Notes under the pieces: model-generated | Database searches by the model: none | Seen by the model: the letters and a program-made list of their open reading frames with translations, nothing else | Told to the model about the DNA's origin: nothing | Assembly: GCA_938002955.1 (NCBI GenBank) | Contig: CALLAA010000023.1 | Span: forward strand, 1 to 57,630 | Direction of reading: 5' to 3' | DNA length: 57,630 bases | Source of the DNA: an uncultured Acidimicrobiales bacterium | Lineage (GTDB): Bacteria > Actinomycetota > Acidimicrobiia > Acidimicrobiales > SHLQ01 | Made by a program: the position numbers and the translations under genes | Shown: in pieces, positions 17,447 to 26,977 of the stretch | Position numbering within the stretch: the first letter of the stretch is position 1 | Layout: the number at the start of each line of letters is the position of its first letter

Positions 17447-18646
17447 CTAGGCGGGCCTACCGACCTTTCTCAAATATGGAGCGAGGTCGCCGCGGTCGAC
17501 CACCTCCACCTGCTCAACTCCGACAAGCCGAGCGAGATCCTCGATTGCTTCAGCGACACGGGCTGCGGTCTCGATGTTTGCCGACCCGGCCTCGGCGTGC
17601 GCGGACTGGATACGGAGCACACCCGCATCGCGATCGGTCTTCACATCGAGCCGAGCAACAATCTGCCCATCGACCATCACGGGCAGCACGTAGTAGCCAT
17701 ACTGGCGTTTCGCTGCCGGCACATAGATCTCGATGCGGTAGTGGAAGTTCCATATGCGTTCGGCTCGCTCACGAAACCACACGACCGGGTCGAACGGCGA
17801 CAGAATCGTCGCACCGGTGATGGCACGAGGGGTCTTCGCCTCTGGATCAGCGAACGCTGGCTTGTCCCAACCCTTCACCGTCGCCGGGACCACGCGGCCA
17901 TCCTCTACCAGCTCATCGAGCGACTGTCGTATCTCACGAACCGGCAACCGAAAGTGATCCGCGATGTCATTCGCCGTGCCGACGCCGACCGCCTGTACCG
18001 ACTGCAGGGCGAGTTCTCGTTGGGCATCGCCGACCTCGGGTGTCGGCAACGCCCGAACGTCGGCAGGAATGATCGACTCGAGTGGAGAGAAGACCTTTTC
18101 GAAGTTGCCCTGCCGCCGAACGCCGAGATCGCCGACTCGAAACAACCAGTCGAGCGCCATCACACCGAGCGACCGATGCCACCACCCAGAACCATCGCCT
18201 GGCAGCGGCCTTGGGTCCGAAAGTTCTCCGCCGGTTACCGCGCCACGTTCGCGAACCTCATCGAGCACCGACTGCACATAGTTCGGTTCTCGAACGGCGA
18301 CCTCGCGCAAGTTCTTCCAGGTCTTGCCCTCGCGTGCCCGATCGCGAGTCCAGCGAAACATGGGATCGCTTTCGACCGGGAGGAGCGACGCCTCGTGGGA
18401 CCACGCTTCGAACCACGCATCGTCGTTGTATGCGACGCGATCGAGCAAGCTCGGATCGTAGGGGCCGAGACGGCTATGGAACGGCATGTATTGGGTCCGG
18501 ATGACGACGGGAATCGAGTCGAGTTGCAGGACCTTGAGGCGCCCCATAACTCGTTGCATATGCCGCTTGGTGACCGCACCAGAAGGCGTCGTATCGGCAA
18601 AACCTTGTGCTCCAAGAGCGACGCGGCGAGCCACGTCAGCTGACAT
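17447..18646 (-). CDS. YcaQ/AlkZ-like DNA glycosylase (winged-helix)
   Basis: 399 residues from ATG 18646, whose N-terminus (MSADVARRVALGAQGF) fits the family; the frame stays open to 18694. The family (PF06224) comprises tandem winged-helix glycosylases such as AlkZ, which unhooks azinomycin crosslinks, and YcaQ, with broader crosslink and alkyl-base activity. The catalytic QxD/QxQ motif is present as QLD in LKVLQLDSIPVV. The C-terminal segment FHYRIEIYVPAAKRQYGYYVLPVM is typical of YcaQ. No antibiotic cluster is nearby, so general repair is more likely than self-resistance. Confidence 0.85.
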   Translation of the reverse strand: MSADVARRVALGAQGFADTTPSGAVTKRHMQRVMGRLKVLQLDSIPVVIRTQYMPFHSRLGPYDPSLLDRVAYNDDAWFEAWSHEASLLPVESDPMFRWTRDRAREGKTWKNLREVAVREPNYVQSVLDEVRERGAVTGGELSDPRPLPGDGSGWWHRSLGVMALDWLFRVGDLGVRRQGNFEKVFSPLESIIPADVRALPTPEVGDAQRELALQSVQAVGVGTANDIADHFRLPVREIRQSLDELVEDGRVVPATVKGWDKPAFADPEAKTPRAITGATILSPFDPVVWFRERAERIWNFHYRIEIYVPAAKRQYGYYVLPVMVDGQIVARLDVKTDRDAGVLRIQSAHAEAGSANIETAARVAEAIEDLARLVGVEQVEVVDRGDLAPYLRKVGRPA

Positions 18647-18727
18647 GTTCCATTGCCCCGAGCGTCCCACGAACTGCGAGGTTAGCCGCTGCATTCTCCG
18701 TTCCCGGTAGCGGTAGCGTTGTGGGCT

Positions 18728-19609
18728 ATGCCTTTACGAATCTTCTCGGGAATCCTCGCACTCTTCTTCGCCGCGACGGCGTGTGGCGGCTCCTCCTCAG
18801 CCCAGATCGACGTCGCCGAGGCAACCACGACCACCGAAACCGTCGACGATGCAACGACAACAACCGCAGCTCCGCCAGCAGACACTGACGCCATCAATGG
18901 CGGCAAACCCGTTGTCGACGTTCCCGAAGGCGACGCCCCCGTCGAACTCGAGATCATCGACCTCGTCGATGGAACGGGCAAGGTCGCAGCGAGTGGCGAC
19001 TTTCTTTCGATGCACTACGTCGGGGTCTTTCACGCCGACGGCGAACAGTTCGATGCCAGCTGGGACCGTGGCGCAACGTTCGATTTCCGCCTTGGACAAG
19101 GTCAGGTCATCCAAGGTTGGGACGATGGCATCGTCGGCATGGCAGAAGGTGGACGCCGCCTCTTGAGCATTCCATCGGAACAGGCATACGGATCGTCAGA
19201 GCGTGGCGGCATCCCCGCCGATAGCGCACTGGTGTTTGTCGTCGACCTGGTCAGCGTTCTCTCCCCGCCGACGGTCGAGAATGCGCCAGCACCGGTCACC
19301 GAACTCGAGGTCACCGTCGTCGATGCTGGCGACGGTGCCCAGATTATGTCGGGCGACATCTTGGAGATGCACTACGTCGCTATGGCGCAAAACACCGGCG
19401 AGATCTTCGACTCATCGTGGGACCGCGGACAAGCGATCCAGCTGCAGATCGGCACGGGTCAGGGCCTCGCTGCCTGGGATGAAGGCCTCATCGGGAAGAA
19501 TGTTGGCGATACCGTTCGGCTCGTGATTCCAGAAATCGAGGGCGTCGACCCGACGATCGACGGATCGACGATCATTACCGAGGTAACGATCGTTTCGATT
19601 CTGGGTTAG
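18728..19609 (+). CDS. Lipoprotein with two FKBP-type prolyl isomerase domains
   Basis: 293 residues from ATG 18728. The signal ends in a lipobox (FAATACGG), so Cys about residue 19 is likely lipidated and the protein sits on the outer face of the membrane. A Thr/Glu-rich linker with TTTT runs follows. Two FKBP domains occupy about residues 70-175 and 190-293. The first is complete in outline (FDASWDRGATFDFRLGQGQVIQGWDDGIVGM, given here as positions about 105-135, and the AYGS and GGIPADSALVF blocks). The second lacks the AYG block and may be weak in catalysis. It should assist folding of exported proteins. Its stop overlaps the convergent gene in TTAG. Confidence 0.88.
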   Translation: MPLRIFSGILALFFAATACGGSSSAQIDVAEATTTTETVDDATTTTAAPPADTDAINGGKPVVDVPEGDAPVELEIIDLVDGTGKVAASGDFLSMHYVGVFHADGEQFDASWDRGATFDFRLGQGQVIQGWDDGIVGMAEGGRRLLSIPSEQAYGSSERGGIPADSALVFVVDLVSVLSPPTVENAPAPVTELEVTVVDAGDGAQIMSGDILEMHYVAMAQNTGEIFDSSWDRGQAIQLQIGTGQGLAAWDEGLIGKNVGDTVRLVIPEIEGVDPTIDGSTIITEVTIVSILG

Positions 19610-20175
19610 CCCTCATTGGTTGCTTCGTCGCCAAACCCCATTCGGAGTTTGATGCTGTCGAGGAAACGCTCGAATACGTTGTCATCGTCCTCGGGTGCGT
19701 CGGGAGCGGTGCGTTCGGCCCTGAACTCGGCAACGGCCGCTGAGCTATCTTCCGATGCCTGCACCACACCCGCCTCGATGTCGAAGGTCATGACTTTCTC
19801 GTAGTGCCACACGGGCAGAAACCCAGCGTGCACGTACAGGTCAAGAATCGGTTCGGCTCCGGCGATCAGGTCCCCGCTCCACTCGACGGGCAGGTCCAGG
19901 TTCAGATACGTCCATACCTGGCCGTATTCGTCGGTCGTCGGGGTCACGCCGTTGAGTGCTGGTGGTTGGTCGACCGACCCCACCTGCAGATCCGAGAGCA
20001 ACAACTGGCCGTCGTTGATTCGATAGCGAGCAAGTTCGCCCCGCGTATTTGCTGAGTGCATCGTCACCGGCATGAGTCCATGGGCGCGGACATCGAATAG
20101 TGTCCCCGACTCCGGCTCCACCAACGCAAACTCATCGTCGCCTACGACGATCACGTCTGACATCTGTCCACTCAT
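19606..20175 (-). CDS. Conserved hypothetical protein downstream of addA
   Basis: 189 residues from the ATG at 20175, which has AAGGGGT just upstream; the frame stays open to 20280 but that part would overlap addA. The protein is acidic and soluble, with no signal peptide or membrane helix. Regions of mixed strand (VIVVGDDEFALVEPESGTLFDV) precede an aromatic-rich core (WTYLNLDLPVEW) and an acidic C-terminus. No family is recognised. It lies 40 bases after the addA stop on the same strand and is probably co-transcribed with addB and addA. Confidence 0.65.
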   Translation of the reverse strand: MSGQMSDVIVVGDDEFALVEPESGTLFDVRAHGLMPVTMHSANTRGELARYRINDGQLLLSDLQVGSVDQPPALNGVTPTTDEYGQVWTYLNLDLPVEWSGDLIAGAEPILDLYVHAGFLPVWHYEKVMTFDIEAGVVQASEDSSAAVAEFRAERTAPDAPEDDDNVFERFLDSIKLRMGFGDEATNEG

Positions 20176-20215
20176 AGCTGACCCCTTGCACGTCTCTCTT
20201 CGGTCAGGGACGACT

Positions 20216-23200
20216 CTAGCCTTCTGGCTGCGTTGCCTGGGTTCCGCTGACAGCCATTGGGTTCGTGGCTGCGAGGACATGTTGTCGTCGCACTGCTAAA
20301 TCGTCCACCGACCGAACGATTGGGCCTTCCGGACGAGCAAACACAAACTGCACGTCGACGACGACATACCCGGTCGCGACCTCGACGGCGGCCGCATACG
20401 CCGCGCCCTGGAGCGAGTACCTGTCGAGCTTCGCGTCGACCTCGGCTTCGTTTGTGACCGAATCGGTCTTGTAGTCGACAATGACGAGACCATCGGGGGT
20501 TTCGACGAGAAGGTCGACGTAGCCCTCGACGGTGACCTCGCCGACCGGCGCCGCCACAAAGAGCTCTTTCCAGTGTCGTGCGGTCGTGCAGCTCTCGACG
20601 ATCGGTGCCCGCAGTGCCGAACGTACCGACGCACGAACGGTCTCGACGTGTTCGGGTATGCCCTCCGCCCACGCCTGAGCGTCGCTTAGCGAGTCGATCT
20701 CGGCCTCATCGACGTTGGAAAGGTCGAGGAACTGTAGGACCGCGTGCACGGCGGTTCCGATGGAGGTTCCTGCCCGACCTCGCCGGAACACTTGCGGCGG
20801 TAGCGGCTGGTCGTTGAGACCCTCGTCGTCGTCGGTGAGCGAATCATCGTCCCAAGCATCGTCACCTGCGTCGCCGGCGTTTGCCTGCTGGGCGATCGCA
20901 GTCGCCGACCACACCGAGCGGACAGAAGCGGTACCGATTCGGTCGCGATGGTTGCGACGCCACTCGGTGGGCGCCACGAGCGTGAATTCCGGAGCGTCGT
21001 TTGCGGGCGTCAGATGTGCGGTTGGAGAGAACAGCGGAGCTTGGCCAGTCGGGGTACGCACGAGTTCGGCACCGGTTCCGTTGGCGAAGGCATACAAGGT
21101 GGCGCCATGGCTCATCTTGGGGTTGCCCTTGGTGTCGAGCCCGTGATGGCCACTCATTACGAGATGGTCCCGGGCTCGTGTCAACGCGACATAGAGCAAC
21201 CGGTCGCGCTCGGGCCCATCCATCTGTTCGTCGAGTTCTTTGGCCAGGTCGAAGTGTCGGGTGCTGACTTTGGACGTGGCCTTGACTTCGGGCATAACCC
21301 CGGGCTCTCCCCACAGCACCTCACCGACGCTCGTACGAGCACGGCCGAGTTGCGTGGTGAGGCCCGACACGATCGTGATCGGAAATTCGAGACCCTTCGA
21401 ACCGTGAATTGTCATGATCTGCACGGCGTCGTCGTCGGGTTCGGGCAGCATTGGTTCGTGGGCCTTTGAGCCATCGGCTCCTTGTAGGCCGGTCCATTCG
21501 AGATACTCACGAAGGTCGCCGCCACCAGCCTCGGCGAAGGCCCTGGCCTGATCGACCACGTATCGAAGCCGACGCCACGTATCGCGAGCACGGCGTCCAT
21601 GTGCCGGAAGGGCCATAGCGAATCGATCATCGATGATTCGCAAGAGGAGCTGGCTCGGCTCGTCCCACCAGCGGTGCGTAGCGAGTGCGCTCATGTGTTC
21701 GATGCCAGCAGCGACGACACTCCCGAGCGCCGGATCGGGTATCGGCGCACGAATATCAAAGGACCCGCCGGCCGTTCGGAAGCGATAGAGGTCGTCATAG
21801 CCGCAGCCGTACAGCGGCGATCGCAGCGCCGCAACCAACGCAATCTCGTTCGACGGGTCGTCGATTGCCGTGAGGACGCTCAGCAGATCCTTGACCTCTT
21901 GGGTCTCATAGACCAACGTTCCCGTGTCGGCACGAAACGGGATGCTCTTGTCGTCGAGCGCGTGGGACAACTGAGACATCGAGGTTCGGGTTGGCAGCAG
22001 GATCGTGATGTCGCTGAGTTTGGGAGCTCGCCACCCACCCTTGCCATCGTCGACGGCCCAAGCTTCGGGGTTCTCCTGCATATCGACGATGAGCGACGCC
22101 ACGTCTTCGGCCTCGGCTTCGCGAAGCTCGCGTGCGGTGGTCTCAGCGCCATGCCCAAAGACGATCGGACGGTGATCGGCGTGGCCTGGCGCACGGTTTG
22201 GCAGCAACGGCGAATACAGCGCCTGCGATGTGGTCTCCTCCGACATCACTTCGGCAAAGAGCGCGTTGATCGTGTCGATGACCGGCGAGACCGTCCGGAA
22301 GTTCCGCTGCAGCGAAACCTCGCCGTCAGCGAACGCTTTTCGAGCCTCGAGGAACAATCCAATGTCGGCTCGACGGAACCGGTAGATCGACTGTTTGGGG
22401 TCGCCGACCATGAACAAGCGCCCGTCCTCGGGGCGTAGATCGGACCAGCGACCGGCAAAGCTTCCCTCGACCGAAGCAGCGAGCAGAAGCGCCAAGCTGA
22501 TCTGGATTGGGTCGGTGTCCTGGAACTCGTCGAGCATCAACACTCGATAGCGCGTACGCAACGCGTTGCGAGCGTCTGGTGAGTCGCGGAGCAACACGTG
22601 GGCAAGGACCAGCAGGTCGTGGAATTCGAGCAGGCCTTCGCTGCGGCGTTCCTCGGCAGTTGTGCGGGTGAACTCCGCGACCTTGCCAGCGAAACGGGTC
22701 AACGTTTCGGCGGCCACATCGTCCTTGAGCTCGGTACATCGTGCGAACAACTCGACGAGGGTCTCCTTCACCGAGGCAACATCGCCTCCCCAGTTGCCCT
22801 TCTTGCCACCAGCCCCAGGCTTCATGTCGGACATGGCAACGACCACACGCAATCGTTCGTAGTCGGTCGTCGACAGATCGAACCGTTCGAATACGGCCTC
22901 GAAGTCGTTTCGGATCCTGATGCAGAGCAGATCGGAGTCGTCGGCGCATTGCAGTGGTAGCTGACGTACCAGGTGGATGTGCTCACGCACAGAGGCGAAG
23001 TCGATTGGCGTGGGGCGAGCGTGCGGGACCTCGACGCCAAGAAGCCGATCCCAGTTCTGGTCAAAGTTCTTTGCAATGTTGCGGAGCTGCGGACCGTTCA
23101 GCTTCACCCCGAGGATCGAGGCCCGAACAATGAACTCTTCGAGATCGGCATCGTCGTAGAGAGAATCGAGAAACGCTCCCCAACGCCGATCGAAGGCGAG

Positions 23201-23644
23201 CTGTGATCGGACCTCATCGATCACCTCGACCCGTGGCGGCACGCCGACCTCGACGGGAAACTCCGACAGCAAACGCTGGGCGAATGCATGAAGTGTCGAC
23301 ACCGCGGCAATGTCGGCATCGGCGAGTGCCTGCACACATCGCTGAACCCGTTCGGTTCGGCCAGCGGCCGTTGCTTGCAGAAGCTCGTCTTCGAAGGTGA
23401 TCCGAATGCGCTCGCGCAATTCGGCTGCAGCAGCTTCGGTAAAGGTAATCGCGGCGATCTGGCTCAGCGGGCGGCGGGTCGACGCATCTTCGGTCAGTAC
23501 CAGCTGCACGATTCGGCCGACGAGCGCGGTGGTCTTGCCGGTACCCGCCCCCGCCTCGACGAACAGCGTCCGACCGAGGTGCTTTTCGATGGTCTCGCGC
23601 GACGTCGTATCAGCCGCGATCAGTGCGTCGATGTCGGTACTCAT
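20216..23644 (-). CDS. addA: AddA-like helicase-nuclease (UvrD/RecB family)
   Basis: 1142 residues. The UvrD-type motor has Walker A AGAGTGKTT (residues 31-39), motif II DEFQDTD, motif III GDPKQSIYRFR and motifs V-VI HGSKGLEFP and LYVALTRARD. The C-terminus is a PD-(D/E)XK nuclease with VDYKTD about residues 1056-1061. That order matches the AddA/RecB subunit of the enzyme that processes double-strand breaks for RecA. Its ATG overlaps the TGA of the upstream addB-like gene (ATGA at 23641-23644), which implies a complex of equal partners. Mycobacterial AdnB is a close alternative name. Confidence 0.9.
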   Translation of the reverse strand: MSTDIDALIAADTTSRETIEKHLGRTLFVEAGAGTGKTTALVGRIVQLVLTEDASTRRPLSQIAAITFTEAAAAELRERIRITFEDELLQATAAGRTERVQRCVQALADADIAAVSTLHAFAQRLLSEFPVEVGVPPRVEVIDEVRSQLAFDRRWGAFLDSLYDDADLEEFIVRASILGVKLNGPQLRNIAKNFDQNWDRLLGVEVPHARPTPIDFASVREHIHLVRQLPLQCADDSDLLCIRIRNDFEAVFERFDLSTTDYERLRVVVAMSDMKPGAGGKKGNWGGDVASVKETLVELFARCTELKDDVAAETLTRFAGKVAEFTRTTAEERRSEGLLEFHDLLVLAHVLLRDSPDARNALRTRYRVLMLDEFQDTDPIQISLALLLAASVEGSFAGRWSDLRPEDGRLFMVGDPKQSIYRFRRADIGLFLEARKAFADGEVSLQRNFRTVSPVIDTINALFAEVMSEETTSQALYSPLLPNRAPGHADHRPIVFGHGAETTARELREAEAEDVASLIVDMQENPEAWAVDDGKGGWRAPKLSDITILLPTRTSMSQLSHALDDKSIPFRADTGTLVYETQEVKDLLSVLTAIDDPSNEIALVAALRSPLYGCGYDDLYRFRTAGGSFDIRAPIPDPALGSVVAAGIEHMSALATHRWWDEPSQLLLRIIDDRFAMALPAHGRRARDTWRRLRYVVDQARAFAEAGGGDLREYLEWTGLQGADGSKAHEPMLPEPDDDAVQIMTIHGSKGLEFPITIVSGLTTQLGRARTSVGEVLWGEPGVMPEVKATSKVSTRHFDLAKELDEQMDGPERDRLLYVALTRARDHLVMSGHHGLDTKGNPKMSHGATLYAFANGTGAELVRTPTGQAPLFSPTAHLTPANDAPEFTLVAPTEWRRNHRDRIGTASVRSVWSATAIAQQANAGDAGDDAWDDDSLTDDDEGLNDQPLPPQVFRRGRAGTSIGTAVHAVLQFLDLSNVDEAEIDSLSDAQAWAEGIPEHVETVRASVRSALRAPIVESCTTARHWKELFVAAPVGEVTVEGYVDLLVETPDGLVIVDYKTDSVTNEAEVDAKLDRYSLQGAAYAAAVEVATGYVVVDVQFVFARPEGPIVRSVDDLAVRRQHVLAATNPMAVSGTQATQPEG

Positions 23645-26600
23645 GTCGATCCCCCGTTCGTCGCGTCGTCGGTCGGCGGGTTCTGCATCGCGACATACTC
23701 AACGAGTCGACCAGAGGAGATTGCTTCCTCGAGTTCCTCGTCGCGGTCGACCGGACAGATCCGGGTGAACGGGCAGAAGCCGCAGTTCTTGAAGTTCCCG
23801 AAGTGCGTGTCGTAGTCGCCAGGGTTCGGTGGAAAGTCGCCCCGTTCGATTCCATCGACGATCGTCTCGACCGCTCCAGTGAACCGGTCGCTGCGCTCGG
23901 GTGTCCATGGATAGCCCACCCGCCGAAACCCATTCTTTGCTGAAGTAAACCAGTAGTAGGCCTGGGCCTCGTTCGTTCCGAATCGTTGACGTGCCGCTTC
24001 GGCGTACACCCCGAGCTGGAGCTTGGTACCGCCGAGCACGGGGTCCTCGTCGAACCTCTTCTGCTCCTGCCCACGGGCACTACCGGTCTTGTAGTCGTGC
24101 ACGACGGGAACGCCATCGTCTGGTCGAATGTCGAGCCGATCGATAAACCCGCGCAGTCTCAGGGAACGACCATCTGGCAGAGAAACGACCGCAGCAGGCG
24201 CGTCTTCCCCGGTAGAACGGTCGGGCAGGCCAAAGGCCATCTCCACTTGCTGTGGGAGCGAGCGCCGGTCGCTTCGCATCTCGTTGTCGGATCGTAGGAA
24301 GGCATCGAGGTCGGCGTTGGTTTCCTCGCGCTTGATCGCCCACAGGATTGGCCTGCCGGTGCGCCCGAGGCGCTCATATTCGTCATAGCGCTTCTGGGCG
24401 GTAGCGAAGAGGCGATCTCGATCGTCGCGTGTCCAGCGGTAGTCGGGGTCGTCGAATGCGTGCTTCTCGCCAGGGAGCGACTCGCCAATAAAGTCCTCGA
24501 GGATCTGGTGGTACAAGTTCCCCTTGTCCATCGCGCTGATCTCCGCAATCTCTTCGGGGCGCTCGATTTCGCCGAGACGAAGGAGTTGCTCGAAGAAGTA
24601 GCGGCGCGGACACTTCGCCCACGACTCGAGCCTGCTCGGACTGATGGCCTTGTCATCGGCAACCACGTTCGGCACGTCTACTTCGCCGAGGTCGCCGGTG
24701 AAGCGATTGAACCCGGTGAGACGGGTCGATGTGAGATCGAGCCCGCGACGCAAGGCTGGATGTAGGGAAATCGGAGCATCGTCGGCGAGCGGATCGGCGC
24801 CGTGAAGCTGCGCTGCGTGCACCAGATGCAGCTGCAGGTCCGCAGCCGAGGTGGCCATGCCTCGTTCGACAGCGGCGGTCAGCGCTTCCTGATACGACCC
24901 GTATAAGACACGGTCGAAACGGCTCGTTTCGAACAGGCCGGTGGTGCTCCAGGTCTTTGAGTTAATCGAGGCATCGCCGGTGCGATCTCGGACGGCTTCG
25001 ACCCACCATCTGGACGCCGTTCGCTCCCGTCCTGTTCGATGATCTCCCGATGGGAAGACGAGCGTGACGGACCGACTGCCCGAGGCCACAGCGTGCAGGT
25101 AGCGCTGCCGTTCTTCGCGATTGCGATCGGCCCGGCTCGCGAGTCCCCCATTTGTGTGGGCGCGTTCGATATCGGGCAGCAACGTGTCTTCTCGAATGGG
25201 CCGAGGGCACACGCCTTCGGCGAGACCGAGGACGAAGACCTCATCGAGGTCGAGTCCGATCGCCGATGCGAGCGGTGCGACGAGAACGCCCGTTCCGAAG
25301 CGGCCGCGGCGACCAGCAGGGGCATCGAGCTCGAGTTGAATCGCACGAAGAAACGCAGCGGACGTGAGGTTCGGTTCGACCTCGTCGAGCACCGCTACAC
25401 GGGTGAGGATCTTGTCGACGCGGTCGGCGGCTTCGATCTCGGTGTCGGGCCAGCTGGTGCGTCGGTTCTCCGGGGGTAGCAACGCTTCGAGCGCCGAGCG
25501 GGCCCACGCGGATCGTTCGCTCCACGACCGGCCGACCCGACCGGGCTCGGTGAGCTCGGCAAGCCACTCCACAAACGCGAGCAGCTCAGCGGCCGCGGCG
25601 CGCTCACGCTCATAGCCGGATCGGGCGCCCGCGGAGAGCTCGGTGGTATCGCCGTCGAGGCGACGCTCGAGCGACGCGTCGTGTGCTCCGAGACGATCGA
25701 CCCACTCGTCGAGACCGGCAACGACACCTGCGGATCGAGAGATGTTCTCCCATGGGCCCGAACGGATCCGGCGACCGTCGGGTCCGCGCAGCGGCGCGGC
25801 TTCGACGAGAGACAGAACACCTTCTCGATCGAATCGTTTCTCATGCGATAGCGAGAGGGCTGAGTCGGCAAGGCCGAGCAACCGAAGCAGTAGGCGGCCC
25901 ACCATTGAGTCACCGAGGGTTCGGTGGTCCGGGCCTGCGCTCGGGATATCGGCGTGTTCGAACTGCTCGCGAATCGATCGAAGGTACGGAGCTCTGATGG
26001 GGACGAAGACGGCCATGCGGTCGAATCGGACGCCACGTTCGGCGGCCTCGAGAATCTGGCGCACGACGGCTCGGACCTCCTCATCAGAGTCGGCCGTCGG
26101 AAGCATGTGCGTCGGCACTGGCCGTGATGCCGAGACCTCGTCGAGGGCGGCACCGCCGATCGTCTCCATCTGTTGACGGCTTGCGGTATCAACATCGACG
26201 TCACCGGTGAGTGAGAGGACGGCCGACGTCGGCACGTATCGAACCACCGATTGGAGAAATTCGACGACGGCGAGGCCTTGTCCGAACGGCCCAGCGAGCA
26301 CGATCGCCTCGTCGGCTGGCGTCCGCGTCAGCGCGGAAGCTGCGGTGTGTAAGACGGTGTACTCGTCGTGGAAGCGAAGCGACGTGCCCGATTGCAGGTG
26401 CTCACCAACCGCGTCGACGAAAGCCAGCAGATCCTGGGTTCTGCTCGACGCTCGCTCGGCGAGCGCCCGTCGTTGTGCCGGCGGCATCTCGGTGATCTCG
26501 CCATAGGCGCGAATAAGCGCGGTCTCTGTTGCGACGTGTTCGGCAACGGCCCCGAACCGTCCCGGTTCGGTCGCCAGCACATGGCGAACCGCCGCGGCCA

Positions 26601-26895
26601 GGACGGGTGTCGTGAGCGGACGTTGGCCAGATGCAGCTAACGACGATGCGGCGAGCAACGACGCGAACTGGAACGGCGTGGAGAAATTGACGTTCGCAAT
26701 ACCCGAAGGTGCAAGCAGTGGCCCGCCATCGGCGAGGAGCGAGGACCCCAACATGCGACGCAAACTCAGTCCGGCGATGTTCGACGGCACGATGACTCGA
26801 ACGGCGCGAAGTGGGTCGCCGGCCTTGGCCATGGCGATCGCATCACGGATCGCCACGGTGTAGCTGCGGCCGGCTGGCACTTGCGAAACGATCAT
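23641..26895 (-). CDS. addB: AddB-like PD-(D/E)XK nuclease subunit with iron-sulfur motif
   Basis: 1084 residues from ATG 26895 (a TTG at 26904 is less likely). The N-terminus, VPAGRSYTVAIRDA, sits where a Walker A would be but lacks GKT, so the motor is probably inactive, as expected of a scaffold subunit. The C-terminal nuclease has VVHDYKTGSARG, bracketed by a Cys about residue 761 (SWAKCPRRYFF) and a C-terminal cluster, CGFCPFTRICP, about residues 1036-1046. Four such cysteines hold a 4Fe-4S cluster in AddB and AdnA. The gene precedes addA and overlaps it by four bases. The name is by domain order and context. Confidence 0.85.
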   Translation of the reverse strand: MIVSQVPAGRSYTVAIRDAIAMAKAGDPLRAVRVIVPSNIAGLSLRRMLGSSLLADGGPLLAPSGIANVNFSTPFQFASLLAASSLAASGQRPLTTPVLAAAVRHVLATEPGRFGAVAEHVATETALIRAYGEITEMPPAQRRALAERASSRTQDLLAFVDAVGEHLQSGTSLRFHDEYTVLHTAASALTRTPADEAIVLAGPFGQGLAVVEFLQSVVRYVPTSAVLSLTGDVDVDTASRQQMETIGGAALDEVSASRPVPTHMLPTADSDEEVRAVVRQILEAAERGVRFDRMAVFVPIRAPYLRSIREQFEHADIPSAGPDHRTLGDSMVGRLLLRLLGLADSALSLSHEKRFDREGVLSLVEAAPLRGPDGRRIRSGPWENISRSAGVVAGLDEWVDRLGAHDASLERRLDGDTTELSAGARSGYERERAAAAELLAFVEWLAELTEPGRVGRSWSERSAWARSALEALLPPENRRTSWPDTEIEAADRVDKILTRVAVLDEVEPNLTSAAFLRAIQLELDAPAGRRGRFGTGVLVAPLASAIGLDLDEVFVLGLAEGVCPRPIREDTLLPDIERAHTNGGLASRADRNREERQRYLHAVASGSRSVTLVFPSGDHRTGRERTASRWWVEAVRDRTGDASINSKTWSTTGLFETSRFDRVLYGSYQEALTAAVERGMATSAADLQLHLVHAAQLHGADPLADDAPISLHPALRRGLDLTSTRLTGFNRFTGDLGEVDVPNVVADDKAISPSRLESWAKCPRRYFFEQLLRLGEIERPEEIAEISAMDKGNLYHQILEDFIGESLPGEKHAFDDPDYRWTRDDRDRLFATAQKRYDEYERLGRTGRPILWAIKREETNADLDAFLRSDNEMRSDRRSLPQQVEMAFGLPDRSTGEDAPAAVVSLPDGRSLRLRGFIDRLDIRPDDGVPVVHDYKTGSARGQEQKRFDEDPVLGGTKLQLGVYAEAARQRFGTNEAQAYYWFTSAKNGFRRVGYPWTPERSDRFTGAVETIVDGIERGDFPPNPGDYDTHFGNFKNCGFCPFTRICPVDRDEELEEAISSGRLVEYVAMQNPPTDDATNGGST

Positions 26896-26977
26896 CGAAC
26901 GCAATCGTAGGTGTGTGGTGTGTCATTTCGTTCGTCCACGTCAACGCACCCGGACAGATGCCCTAGAATCGGCGCCG

